Shown here one piece after another: positions 45,972-57,850 of a stretch of 64,000 bases of DNA; the stretch's first letter is position 1; every line of letters begins with the position of its first letter. This DNA is from Macrophomina tecta (Eukaryota > Ascomycota > Dothideomycetes > Botryosphaeriales > Botryosphaeriaceae), in NCBI GenBank assembly GCA_024180945.1, contig JAKSGN010000035.1, forward strand, positions 1,240,001 to 1,304,000. Reading direction: 5' to 3'. The notes under the pieces are model-generated. The model was not told where the DNA came from and did not search any database. It saw only the letters and a program-made list of their open reading frames with translations. A program made the translations under genes and the position numbers.

Positions 45972-46400
45972 GATGATTGGTCGGATTGTAAAGTGTTGGT
46001 GGTTTTGGGTTGCAGTGTTGATTTTCGTGCTGAAGTTGAGAGCAGAGGGGTGGGTCGAGGAAAAGAGGATTCAAACGTCCACCCTACTTTCTTTTATAGA
46101 CCACTTCTCCTGCTGCTGCTGGAGCCTTCCGGGCCCTGTTTCCTGTTTGCCTTGTGGTCTTACTTGCTGGTTCCCTTGTGATCGCTGGTTTGTGACGCAA
46201 TGTCATGTGGAGCGTGCAGGCCGCGCGCCGACGCGTCCTCCAACGGTCGCGCGCGAAGACGCGCACCCGCGCACCCCGGCCGCCATCATTGCCTCATCGA
46301 AATCCGCGCGCAGCTGCCGCCTGACTCTCGCCCTCAACCATACCCCGTCACCCTCAGCATTAGCACTGCCCGCATCATTTTCTCACGCACACTTGCACTC
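45972..46400. promoter_or_regulatory. divergent promoter, con-10-like / UNG1
   Basis: 429 bp between two opposed start codons. No specific element recognised. Confidence 0.4.
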
Positions 46401-47977
46401 ATGTCGCTCAAGCGCAAGGCAGCAGACGCCGCCACCTCCGACGCGAAGAAGCCAAAGGCAAATGGCAGTATCACCGCCTTCTTCGGTCCGCCCAAGACCG
46501 TATCAAGCACCACTTCCAGTGGCGCAGCTGCCATCAAACCTACTGCCAAGTTTGATAAGGACGCCTGGGTTGCAAAGCTCACTGACGAGCAGAAGGAGCT
46601 GCTGAAGCTCGAGATCGATACCCTCCACGAGAGTTGGCTACTTCATCTGAAGGATGAGATTACCTCACCCGAGTTTCTCAACCTCAAGCGCTTCCTCAAG
46701 AAGGAGAAAGAAGCCGGAAAGAAGATCTTTCCACCGGAACAGGACGTTTACTCTTGGTAAGTCTGCATTGACCCCTCTTCTGCCGCCTGCCACGCTGCAT
46801 TAACCCTGCTCTTCCTGCAACCCATCACGACGCATCAATTTCTTTCCTTCGAGCCGCAGCAGGTGAAGAGGCAGTCAAGTAGATGGGATTGTTACAGTTC
46901 AGTGCTATGTGGCCGAATGCTCGTATGCAAATGCCATCGATTGGCCCGCCTATTCCCCCAGCGACGTACAGCGGCGATAGCTCCATTCCCGCTCTCGCTG
47001 GTTCCCCCATCCGCACGTCAAAGTCGCGTCCTCCGGGCTGCTCGCACATGTCTAACTCCGCCCATGCACATGCGTCTCTAACTTTTCTCCATAGGTCGCG
47101 TCACACGCCGCTCAACACCGTCAAAGCCGTTATTCTTGGTCAAGACCCCTACCACAACATCAACCAAGCACACGGCCTCTGCTTCTCCGTCAGGCCTCCG
47201 ACCCCAGCTCCCCCATCGCTCAAAAATATCTACATCGCCCTCAAGAAGCAGTACCCTGATTTTGAGGCGCCACCAAAGAACGGCGGGTTGCTCACACCCT
47301 GGGCAGACAGGGGTGTCCTGCTGCTTAACACCTGCCTGACGGTGCGCGCACACGAGGCAAATAGCCACAGTCAGAAGGGTTGGGAGCGCTTCACTCAGAA
47401 AGTCATCGATACGGTGAATCGAGTGCGTACGAATGGTGTGGTATTCCTTGCTTGGGGCACACCTGCACAGCAGAGGTGCAGGAGCGTTAACGCGCAGAGG
47501 CACCTGGTGCTTAAAAGCGTTCATCCGAGCCCTCTGAGTGCGCACAAGGGCTTTGTAAGTCTACTGCATTCACTTTTTGTCCTCCATGTGGCGATGGATA
47601 ACCCTGCCTGGTGATTAAAGACCATGTGTCTCAAACAGATACTGATGAGTCTCGTTTTTCATCCTCTCTGCAATCGCTCTCGCATAGATGCGTCTCGTGT
47701 CGTTCTCAAAAGGGAACAGCCGGGTATCGTGTGTTGGGCCTGTGGAGCGGCTCTGGGAAATTGGGACGCTGACTATCAAAGAGAGCTCTGAGGGCAACAA
47801 ACTTTTGCATCGGATAACCCATATTTTCTCAAACCAAATCAGCTAACATAGGAATCCACATAGTTCGACAACGGTCACTTCAAAAAGGCCAACGAGTGGC
47901 TTGCGCAGCGCTATGGCGAGGAGAACGGTCCCATTGACTGGAACTTAAACGTGGCGCCTGAGAAGGCCGGTGTCTAG
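46401..47977 (+). CDS. UNG1: uracil-DNA glycosylase, 309 aa
   Basis: Family 1 UDG that excises uracil from DNA in base-excision repair (nucleus and mitochondria). The start ATG 46401 gives MSLKRKAADAATSDAKKPK, a basic nuclear-type tail. Near residues 21-28 NGSITAFF resembles a PCNA-binding PIP box, with Asn in place of the usual Gln. Exons 46401-46756, 47095-47554 and 47864-47977; the phases close (930 nt). Catalytic motifs: GQDPYHN with the water-activating Asp; LLLNTCLTVRAHEANSH; VVFLAWGTPAQ; HPSPLSAHKGF with the catalytic His and minor-groove loop; then FDNGHFKKANEWL. Oddity: introns of 338 and 309 nt, several times longer than the 50-60 nt usual in this window. In intron 1 a frame continuous with exon 2 is open from an ATG at 46883, so an alternative N-terminus is possible but unproven. 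Confidence 0.93.
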
Positions 47978-48822
47978 AATCAACACCTCAGCTGGCTCGG
48001 GCTCTCTCCGGAAATTCGAAGATAGCCTTGAATACAGGTGAGAAAAGCCACATTATTCATACGATGGGTAAAGCTCTAGCGATCCGATGATCGATGTGGT
48101 TCGAACGTTCGATCACTTGAAAGGGAGATTCTCCTTAGTTGGGCGTTTTACGGTGATTTTATTACGACAAGGGTTTGGAAATGGATGAAAGATGAAAACA
48201 AAACCTTTTTTTTTATTTCCTAATTGTAGCAGATCCTTCATTGCTAGCTGAGAGCGGTTATCTTTGCACCTTATTTTCTTATTTTTCATATAGGCTTGTT
48301 ATAGCACGAACCAGAATATCAGATAACCTCCAGTATGGAAAGAGATGAATATGCTCCACGATATTGATATGCAGTGACATTGAGTACATTATTGTCGGCA
48401 ATAAGGGCGAGAAACGGTGCAAATGTGCGTTGAATTGGTTCCCTATTATTTGTCAACCCTCTATTCTATTAGACCACGTACCTCACAGGCTGTGCGAGGA
48501 CATGGTTCAGGACACAAAAATCATCTCCATACGGCTCGCGCTTGTCAGGTGAAGAAAGAAAGCTCTCGATTGCATGTCTTCCCGTCACTGGTTTGTGCGA
48601 CATGTGTACTCGTACATCAACCCCTTTCTGCTGCGTCCGTTTCTAACCAACCAAACCCTTCGCGCGTCCACTCGAATGGGAGCAACCGATGCCGCCACTC
48701 CAGTATCGCCTATCGACACTGCCGGTTGCGGCGCCCAGCTGTCCGTCAGTCCGTCCACTATTGAGCTCATGTAAGCACTCAGATCGAACTGACCGTCACT
48801 CTCTCCGATGCAAGCCAACTAG
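47978..48822. other. intergenic between convergent genes
   Basis: About 0.85 kb of 3' flanking sequence of the glycosylase and Rsc1/2-like genes. Nothing recognised. Confidence 0.5.
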
Positions 48823-51702
48823 CTACCCATCCAACAACCCCGTCATGCCTGTAATCTTGACCTCCTTCGAGGCCTTCCACCTCTCATCCTGCACCTCCCT
48901 AAGCATCTGTTTCTCGAACACCACCTTCTGCGCCTCGCCCAACCGCTTCAGCTCGGCCTCCATGCGTTTCTTCCACCCCTCACCGGCGTCCTCGTCATCA
49001 TCCGCCGCCAGCAGCGCCTCAAAGTCCCGCTTAGTCGCAGCTTCCAGCTGCAACTCGAGCACCTTTGCCGCTCTGACAGTCAAGGCCTCGATCTCTTGCC
49101 TCAACCGCTCGCGCCCCTCGTCGCCACAGGCCTGCTTCTTCGCGACATCGTCGCCGTCCGCATCCGCGCGTTTACGCTTGCGCTCCCGCAGCAATTCATC
49201 GCGCTTGCGCTTGGCGGCGAGGTAGCGGATGTCGTGGCCGAGGGCGGCGGCGGGGGTGCCATCGGCGTTCTTGCTGGCGGGCGGGAGGGCGTCGAGCGGG
49301 GGGGCTGTGAAGAAGAGGACGCGGCCGTGTTCGTCCTGTTGGAACTGGGCGCGGATGCGGGGCGGGATCGTGGCGTTGGTGTGGTCGTCGAGGCGGTACA
49401 CTTCAATGGCCTGGGCGGGCTTGTAGGTTTGCGCGTGTGCGCCCGGAACGGGGCCGCCGTAGGGCGTAGGAGCGTAGGGCGTCGCACCGGGCGGGGCCGC
49501 ATAGGGGTTGGCCGGGTGGTGCTGCGCATGCTGCTGCGAGCGGAGCTGTTGTGCGTAGAGGGTGGAGGGCATAGGCGGGCCGGTCGAATAGGTGGAAGCG
49601 ACGGCTGTGGGTACGGTTGGTGAAGCGGCGTAGCCGCTGGTGTGGGGGGTGAGGTTTGGTGGGAAGCTGTTTGGATGCGAGGCACCGAGCGGTTGCATTG
49701 GTGGTGCGGGCGAGGCAGAGTGTTGGTGGTAAGAGTGTGGCTGCGGGGTGTAGGCGGGTTGCGTGTGGTGAGGTTGCGGTGTTGGCGCGGCACCTGGCGT
49801 TTGTGACGGGTGACCTCCCATCGCATAATCTGATCTTTGTCCGTTGGCACCGTTTGCTGCATGCGCTGACATGTTGGAATCTTGGCGCGGTGCTGGCGGA
49901 GGTTGTGGTGGAGGTGATGGAGTTGGCTCTGGCGGCGGTGATTCCTTGGGGTCTCGGGGTCGCTTGTGGACAGCACCGATTTTGGGAGGAGCATTTGCTG
50001 CCCCCCATTCGGGTTCCGGCAAGTCATCTGTCTCCTTCGCGTCGTCCTTGAGAAGGTAGGCGATGGGACTTGGGACCTTTTTGATTTTGCGTGGCGCGTC
50101 GAAGAGATCCATCTCGTAATCCTTGTCGCGAACCTCATCAGGCAAACAACTTGCCCAAGTCTTGATCTTGTTCAGCTTATGCTTCTCTTCATTATAACGC
50201 GCTTCGCAAACGTAAATCTCCTTGTCCGCTGGGAAATTTCTAGGCCGACCCTTGTTATAGCGCGTGAAGAACATGACGAAGCATCTATCAATAACCTCAT
50301 CGATGGGATGATCGCGATACTGTCCCGTTTTTACGACCTCGTTCTCATAGAAATGGCGATCAAAGCGGTGCACCGTTTGTTCTGGCCTGTAATACCAGCA
50401 GGCATTGACCCATTTGCCACCCTCAGAATCTTGCCATGTCCTGTAGATTTGGGCAACAATGGGTTTGGTAAGGTCGTTGGCGTTTTGAATATGGACCCAA
50501 TCGCCTACCTTCCATAACTCACCATTGTAGAGAATGCCTTCGGGCATGGGTATACGACCGTCCTCCATAACATAGTCAGAATCGGGCTTCTTCTTCTCTT
50601 CCTCTGCGGCTTTACGGGCCTCTTTTTGCAGGTAAACCGCATCCTTGTAGATCTGGCTCTCGTCTTGGTTGTAGGACTTGGCGTTCTCGAACATGACTTC
50701 AACGTCTTTCATGAACTGGTCGATCGACTGGTACTTCTTCCTCTTCAACTTCTTCTTGAGAATATCCATGGCCATGGGGTTTTTGATTTCGTTGAAGTAT
50801 TCGGGCATGACAGATTTATCCGGGACACGCTCGAAGTGGCTGACCATCAATTGGTTTTGATCATTCCTTGGCTTGCGAATTGCCTTCATAATGGCCTTGA
50901 TTCGAGCTTCCATAGGTGTGTCTACCCGCGGAGGACGCCCTCTCTTCTTGCGCGACTCGGCATCATTTGCCGCCTTGTCCTTCGTCTCATCCTTGTTGCC
51001 TCCCTCGCGCTTTGTGATGGCTGCGGTTGACCTGGGACCGGCTCGCTTGCGTTTTGGCTTTTCGTCCTCGTCATCATCGTCTTCTTCGTCATCTTCGTCT
51101 TCCTCCTCGTCCTCTTCTTCTTCGGGTTCCTCTGGGGCGGGATCCTCGTAGGTGGGAATCTCTCCCAGGTACGGTATCTTGGCCTCCTCCTCAGTGATGA
51201 CCTTCTCCTTGATCAAGCGCTTGAGCTCCGACTCAAAAAACTCCTTGACGACCAGAGCATCCTGGTACGCCTGGGAATCCTGGCGGTTGTAGACCTGAGC
51301 GTTGTAGGTGATAAGGGTAAAATCGCGGACGTAGTCTTCAAAGCTCGTGTATTCCCTGCCATGGACTTTCTGCTTAATGATGCTCAGGGCCATTGGTTCC
51401 TTGATTACTTCGTAATAGTCGGGAAGTTGGCGCTTGTTGATCTTGCGGTGGAACAGCTTTGACGGATCGTAGTTACTGCGCGTGGTTAGCAACGTGGCGC
51501 GGAGTCGCAGCATGCTGCAGTGCAGCGCGAACACTGCGCGCAGACCGGTGGCAGCTTACTCTTCGATTCTGTGGTTGTAGACATTGTTGAGGACGGTCTG
51601 CATGGCCTTCCATTTCTCCTCGGAAATGTCGCTCTCTGGCGCGTCTGGCGCGGTCTCCGTGGTCGGAATTGGAGTCGCGCTGCCCTGGTCTTGAGACGCC
51701 AT
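48823..51702 (-). CDS. RSC-type chromatin remodeller subunit (Rsc1/Rsc2-like), 931 aa
   Basis: Nuclear subunit of the RSC (SWI/SNF-class) complex that reads acetylated histones. Exons 51560-51702 (MASQDQGSATPIPTTE) and 48823-51475, with an 84-nt intron (GTAAGC, CTAACC, GCAG). Order: a first bromodomain (KLFHRKINKRQLPDYYEVIK and PMALSIIKQKV, YNAQVYNRQDSQ); an acidic Glu/Asp run; an AT-hook-like KKRGRPPR; a second bromodomain (FERVPDKSVMPEYFNEIKNP, FENAKSYNQDESQIYKDA); a BAH domain (YNGELWKVGDWVHIQN, CWYYRPEQTVHRFDRHFYENEVV, YVCEARYNEEKHKLNKIKTW); then a long Pro/Gln/His-rich disordered stretch and a charged coiled-coil end. Double bromodomain plus BAH is diagnostic of Rsc1/Rsc2. It is divergent from NOP56 (352 bp). 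Confidence 0.94.
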
Positions 51703-52054
51703 GGTGGGCGATGGGTGCCAGGGACAGATTACGGGAGAATGCAGCGACGTGCAGGAGGACCACGATGCGATGATGCGACGGCGATTTGCGAGGTCAGCGC
51801 GGTAACGAGTACTGATGGGGAGCGGCCAGACGCGCACCTAGCAAGAGCCCGGGCCGCCATTGCACGCCCGTGCCGCGCCAATCTTTGCTCGCTAAATTCT
51901 GCCGCACTTTACCCGTCGAGAACCATTCGAAGGACTTTTTTCTCCGCGCCCAGCACAGTCGTCGACGAGTTGCAAGCACGACCATTGCCCTCCACGCGCC
52001 CCCGGCTTGGGCTCCTTCTTTCGACAACTGCAACCGCTTCGCAACGCCGCCGCC
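51703..52054. promoter_or_regulatory. divergent promoter, Rsc1/2-like / NOP56
   Basis: 352 bp between opposed start codons. No specific element recognised. Confidence 0.4.
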
Positions 52055-53722
52055 ATGTCTGTCGAGTACCTCTTGCACGAGTCCCCCGTGGGCTATGCCG
52101 TCAGTCTCCGCTCCCGCAAAAAGTCGAGCTCTTTACTCACCCCACGCGCAGGTCTTCAAGGTCAAGCTTCAGCCCGAGACCATCGGCAACCGTCTGAAGG
52201 AGGTCCAGCAGAAGGTCAAGGACCTTGCGACTTTTGGCAAGACCGTCGAGGTCCAGGGCTTCGCTCCCTTCCAGGGCGCTGCCCAGGCTCTCGAGAACCA
52301 GAACGACATCTCCGAGGGTATCTGCTCCGACTACCTCAAGTCCGTTCTTGAGATGCACATCCCGAACCCCGGTAAGAAGAACAAGGTTACTCTCGGTGTT
52401 CAGGAGAAGAACTTGGCCGGAAGCATCAAGGCGAACTTTCCCTACATCGAGTGCGAGACTGCCGAAGTCAGCGAGGTTGTCGCCGATCTGCTGCGCGGCC
52501 TCCGCCTGCACGCTCCCAAGCTTCTGAAGCAGCTCCAGGAGGGCGATGTTGACCGCGCTCAGCTTGGTCTGGGACACGCCTACTCTCGCGCCAAGGTGAA
52601 GTTTAGCGTTCAGAAGAACGACAATCACATCATTCAAGCCATTGCGACTCTCGACCAGCTCGACAAGGCTGTCAACACTTTCTGCATGCGCGTCAGGGAG
52701 TGGTATGGCTGGCATTTCCCGGAGCTCGTCAAGATCGTCTCGGACAACCATAAGTACGTCAAGTTGGCCATCTTCATTGGCGACAAGAGCACCCTGAACG
52801 AGGATAAGCTGCACGATTTGGCCGCCATTGTCGACGACGACGAGAGCGTCGCCAGGGAAATCATCAACGCGGCCCGCGTCAGCATGGGTAGGGATATCTC
52901 CGAAACGGACATGGACAATGTCATACTGTTCGCCAACCGTGCCCTGGGCCTGTCTCAATACCGCAAGAGCCTCAGCGGATACCTTGTGAACAAGATGGGT
53001 GTCGTTGCCCCCAACCTGGCTGCCCTCATTGGCGAGACTGTCGCTGCTCGCTTGATTTCCAAGGCCGGCAGCTTGACCAACTTGTCCAAGTACGCCGCCT
53101 CGACTGTTCAGATTCTCGGTGCCGAGAAGGCTCTGTTCAGAGCGCTCAAGACCAAGGGCAACACTCCCAAGTACGGTCTCATCTACCACTCTTCCTTCAT
53201 TGGCAGGGCTGGTGCGAAGAACAAGGGCCGTATCTCCCGCTTCCTCGCCAACAAGTGCACAATCGCATCGAGAATCGACAACTTCTCTGAGAACCCCACC
53301 ACCAAGTATGGTGAGGCTCTGCGTGTTCAGGTTGAGGAGCGCCTGGAGTTCTACCGCTCTGGTGTTCCCCCAACCAAGAATGAGGTTGCTATGGTAAGTG
53401 GATCGCTGGATCAGATTTCCACCGCAAGTACTGATGGAACCAGAAAAACGCCATGGACAAGGTCCTTGCCGATATCGACGTCGATGAGGCCGGCAGCGAC
53501 GACGAAAAGCCCGTCAAGAAGGAGAAGAAGGAAAAGAAGGACAAGAAGTCGAAGTCCAAGGACGTTGATGGCGATGTTTCGATGGTTGACGGAGAGGAGA
53601 AGAAGAAGGAGAAGAAGAAGAAGCGCAAAAGCGAGGGCGCTGCCGATGAGTCGGATAAGAAGAAGAGGAAGCACGAGGAAAGTGAGAAGAAGGACAAGAA
53701 GAAGAAGGGGAAGTCGGAGTAA
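52055..53722 (+). CDS. NOP56: box C/D snoRNP core protein Nop56, 521 aa
   Basis: Nucleolar scaffold of box C/D snoRNPs that guides rRNA 2'-O-methylation with fibrillarin. The short first exon 52055-52099 (MSVEYLLHESPVGYA) joins 52152-53393 and 53444-53722; introns 52 and 50 nt. The N-terminus distinguishes Nop56 from Nop58. Signatures: FKVKLQPETIGNRLKEVQ, APFQGAAQALENQNDISEG, a coiled-coil middle (AIATLDQLDKAVNTFCMRVR, WYGWHFPELVKIVSDN) and the Nop domain (APNLAALIGETVAARLISKA, GSLTNLSKYAASTVQILGAEK, KYGLIYHSSFIGRA, RFLANKCTIASRIDNF). The C-terminal 90 residues are Lys/Glu-rich low complexity, usual for this protein. Length compares with 504 aa in yeast. Confidence 0.96.
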
Positions 53723-55090
53723 ATGCTTCGTTCTCTTTCTCCGCTACGATGTAAGCTCACGGTGCACGGAGCATGATATTGGGAACAGCGTGGATTTTCG
53801 GATGGAAAATGCTGCATTGTACCGATACGGCGGGGGGCGTATCTGGCGTTTTGCGAAATACCGGGCTTTTTTCTTCTTGACCATATTGGGAGGGATCGGG
53901 TGTGTTCATAGCGGCGGCCGCAAAAGGGCGCCTTGCACGAAAATGGTACTTGTCATAATTCAACTACTTGGTCCCGCGCTATGGCTATCGATTTGAGATT
54001 CGCCTTTGCACTGCACTTGGAATTCTAGGACGTTACTGATTCGAGTGGGGGTAGGTGCTTGCAACTCTCAAATTTTAGCATCAATATGTCAGACAGCGCT
54101 GGGCTGAACGAAGCACACGACTGACAGAATTCCGCGGACTACAAAACGACTGACCGTCGCATTATAGCCTACCGCCCCTGAGGGGTAGAGGCATTCATCC
54201 GGGCGTAACTGTTCGTACACACTCTAGGGTTTATATCCGAACCATTGCTTCTATTCTCGATGGGAAGGGATAGTCATAACACGGCGTTGATTCGTTCTGC
54301 AGAGCGTGGAATTTGGTTATTCGCGTGTGAAACTATCTTCTGTGGCAATAATTTAATTCACCGTGTGACTGATGGTCTGATTGATAGGTGGGCCGTGAGA
54401 GCAAGGACAACCGAGATGCGCCATTTTCCCAAGCCACCTTCTTCCATTTCCATGATCACCCTCATTCGCCGGATAGAGCGGCCGGTTCCACTCACTAGGA
54501 TCTCCATTCTCCGGATCCATGCTGTGATGCAGTCCATGGGCTTGAGTCCAATGAGCACAGCACACCAGTTTCGACAATGTACGTTACTCAACGGTGGGGC
54601 TCCCTCTCGGTGTCCTATCGTAGATGCACTCACTTCAGAAAGGATGGACCGCAATCGTCAGCGGCGGGTAATGGCATTTGAGCGCCCAGCTCTCTTCCCT
54701 GCCGATGCCGCCGATGAGTCGTTCGGAGTGGAGCACGACGTCGACCGGAGCCAATGTCCCAACATCCTCGCCCTTAGCGTAGAAGCATCGGAATATACCC
54801 CTCCACTAGCGTTCTTGTCACGTGTGCGGGGCTTTGAGCAGCATATAAGCCCCTCAATGGCTCCTCTCTTCGGCCGTCTCACCACGTAGCAACGTCGAGC
54901 ACAACTCGGACACAACTAAAGTACCAAATTCTTCCCCCCTCGCCCATTGACAGCTCGCTAACACCCACAGTTGACAAAAACACTCCATCCAAGTAAAGAG
55001 GCCCAACATGGGAGCACCAAACCTTCGATGGAGTTATCCATCTTTGATCAAGTAATAGTCATCAAACAGAAACTATGAGGTTTGTATTGA
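53723..55090. other. intergenic upstream of THI4
   Basis: About 1.4 kb: NOP56 3' flank, then THI4 promoter. Frames at 54245-54889 (plus) and 54353-54577 (minus) overlap each other; the minus one has a conspicuous SEWNRPLYPANEGDHGNG segment, but no splice model or family could be built. Likely no gene, with some doubt about the minus-strand frame. Confidence 0.4.
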
Positions 55091-55095
55091 TGCAT

Positions 55096-55235
55096 GAACC
55101 GGTGCTCGAGCTTTTTGCTATCTTTGTCGCATACTCATTGCCAACTCAATTGGGTTTGCGACGGAGTTATCAGGAGTTCTTGCTGAGATTATACGGTTGA
55201 ACTTGATCAGGATAATACCTGCGTCGAAGAATCAT
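55096..55235 (+). ncRNA. TPP riboswitch in the THI4 leader
   Basis: Thiamine pyrophosphate aptamer. The conserved 3' half is unmistakable: GCTGAGATTATACGG at 55182-55196, then GAACTTGATCAGGATAATAC at 55199-55218, CTGCG following and the closing stem. The 5' half fits GGTGCTC at 55101-55107. Between them an extended P3 region could fold around GTCGCA/TGCGAC (about 55126-55162), as known for fungal examples. In filamentous fungi such aptamers control splicing of a 5' leader intron. Here GTAAAG (54992) or GTAATA (55052) could be donors, and a CTGAC branch with the CAG acceptor at 55278 ends the intron 22 bp before the ATG. Seen: motif and splice signals. Known: class and mechanism. Inferred: exact stems and donor choice. 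Confidence 0.92.
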
Positions 55236-55282
55236 GCTCCTCGCCCATTGTATCGTCAGCATGCTGACTTACTACCAGATAA

Positions 55283-56350
<1,068 letters not shown>

Positions 56351-56536
56351 GCTGAACGATCGGTTTTTTGTTCCGTATATGTCCCAATTGAAGTATTGGA
56401 AGCTTTGTTCACTCACTAAAGCTCTATGAATCAAATTGCCAATTGCCTTGACCCGCATCTATGAACTGTGCCCCCTTTTTCAGAACATCTTGTGACTACT
56501 GTCCATTCAACCTTTCATCATACCGCTGTTGTAATC

Positions 56537-56886
56537 TTAGAAGGACGGGAAATGGACCGCCTTGATCTCCGCCCAGTCCATGAGTCCGCGCATCGCGTTC
56601 TCGATGTAGCAGTCTCTACCTAATCGCCGCCTGGATGGATTCCCAGTTTTCCATGGAATGACAGGAACCGGAGAGCCGTGAAGTACTAGGACAAGGTTGC
56701 TAGTCTCGGTCAGATACGAAACAAAGCCAAATCTTGCCCGCCTGGCGATTGGACATGATACCTTCCAAGAATCACATTCGTTGCCTACATAATCTGTACA
56801 CTGTCAGCTTGCTCTCACCGAGATATCGTGCTCTTTCTGGGCCATCGAAAGCTTCGCAAAACACCCTGTAGTCAATCGTAGGCGCA
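56537..56886 (-). CDS. unrecognised reading frame, C-terminal part of a possible gene
   Basis: A stop-free minus-strand frame with protein-like composition ends at TAA 56537. It reads from NECDSWKVSCPIARRARF and LTETSNLVLVLHGSPVPVIP to DCYIENAMRGLMDWAEIKAV then HFPSF. Directly upstream (about 56819-56886) APTIDYRVFCEAFDGPERAR would continue it if a 34-nt intron at 56785-56818 (GTGAGA, CTGAC, GTAG) is spliced. That is shorter than usual, so the model is doubtful. A further frame, 56913-57098 (MMTDALSVPLRMN), may supply the start, but I could not join it in phase. No family recognised. It may be a small gene or a decaying remnant. Confidence 0.3.
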
Positions 56887-57850
56887 CTGAACCTCCCACA
56901 CGCACACGCATCTCACAATAGCCGCAAGCAATGAGCCTTTCCTATGTCGCTCTCACCGGATCTATGTACGTATTTCATAGAGAAGTAGGCCAGCCTACCG
57001 GAAATAGGAGGATACAGTTGTTCCGCCCCATCGAATGATTTTCCGTCCACATTAAGGACGTTCATTCTGAGAGGGACAGAAAGTGCGTCGGTCATCAACA
57101 GGCCGGGGTGTCGTACAGTATGGCCCCAGGCGTACCATATTGCTTCGTATTATGAAGCGTCATTGATAGAGACGTGGACAAAGCTGAAGGATGTGCCACG
57201 CCTTTTTCGTCCTTTCCGGCGTGGGCCAGCGCGGTAGTGGACCAGGAGAAGGCGGGAATGATGAGCCGTCTCAATCGGCTCGTATGAGAAGCAGAAACGA
57301 GTAGATATGTGTAGTTAATGATGATGTCTTGGTTATGGATTCACTGTAAGTTGGTTTTGTGATCTGGGCAGATGACGGAGAGAAGAGAAGGCTGGGCCGC
57401 GCTGACGCGGGCTGGTGTGATCTGCAAAGCTCCATTTTGCCGCCAGTTGAGATAATACAATGTGTTATGTGGTTGGCACTTATGCAGGCAATCAGCAGAT
57501 GGGACTGGCGAGCCCCTGACCTGATGAGAGCCACTACTTGTTAATCTTGTTCGCTCTGTTGTGGGCCAACGAGGCTGAGATGCATTATGCAGCACCTGAC
57601 AAGCAAGCCGTGAGGGACACCATACTTATAAACCAATGTATGTGATGAACCGCATCGTAGATATGCATACTAGTGTACTATACAAAGTAAGTCGAGAAAC
57701 TGAGCATGGCGACCAAGGAAACCATGAGATCGCAGAAGAAAATCCACAGAACACGCTGGCAACTGGCCGCCTAAAGTGGTTGTTCGCATGAATTGTGGCT
57801 ACCATTTCGTAGCTTGCGTTTCCGGCAGATTTCTTGCAGCTTTGAAAATC
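56887..57850. other. intergenic, no firm gene
   Basis: About 1 kb. It contains the short frame 56913-57098 that may belong to the doubtful gene just described. Nothing else recognised. Confidence 0.4.

Noticed and set aside
54245..54889. 214-codon plus-strand frame upstream of THI4
   Set aside because: No motif, composition unlike neighbouring genes, and it overlaps another open frame on the minus strand.
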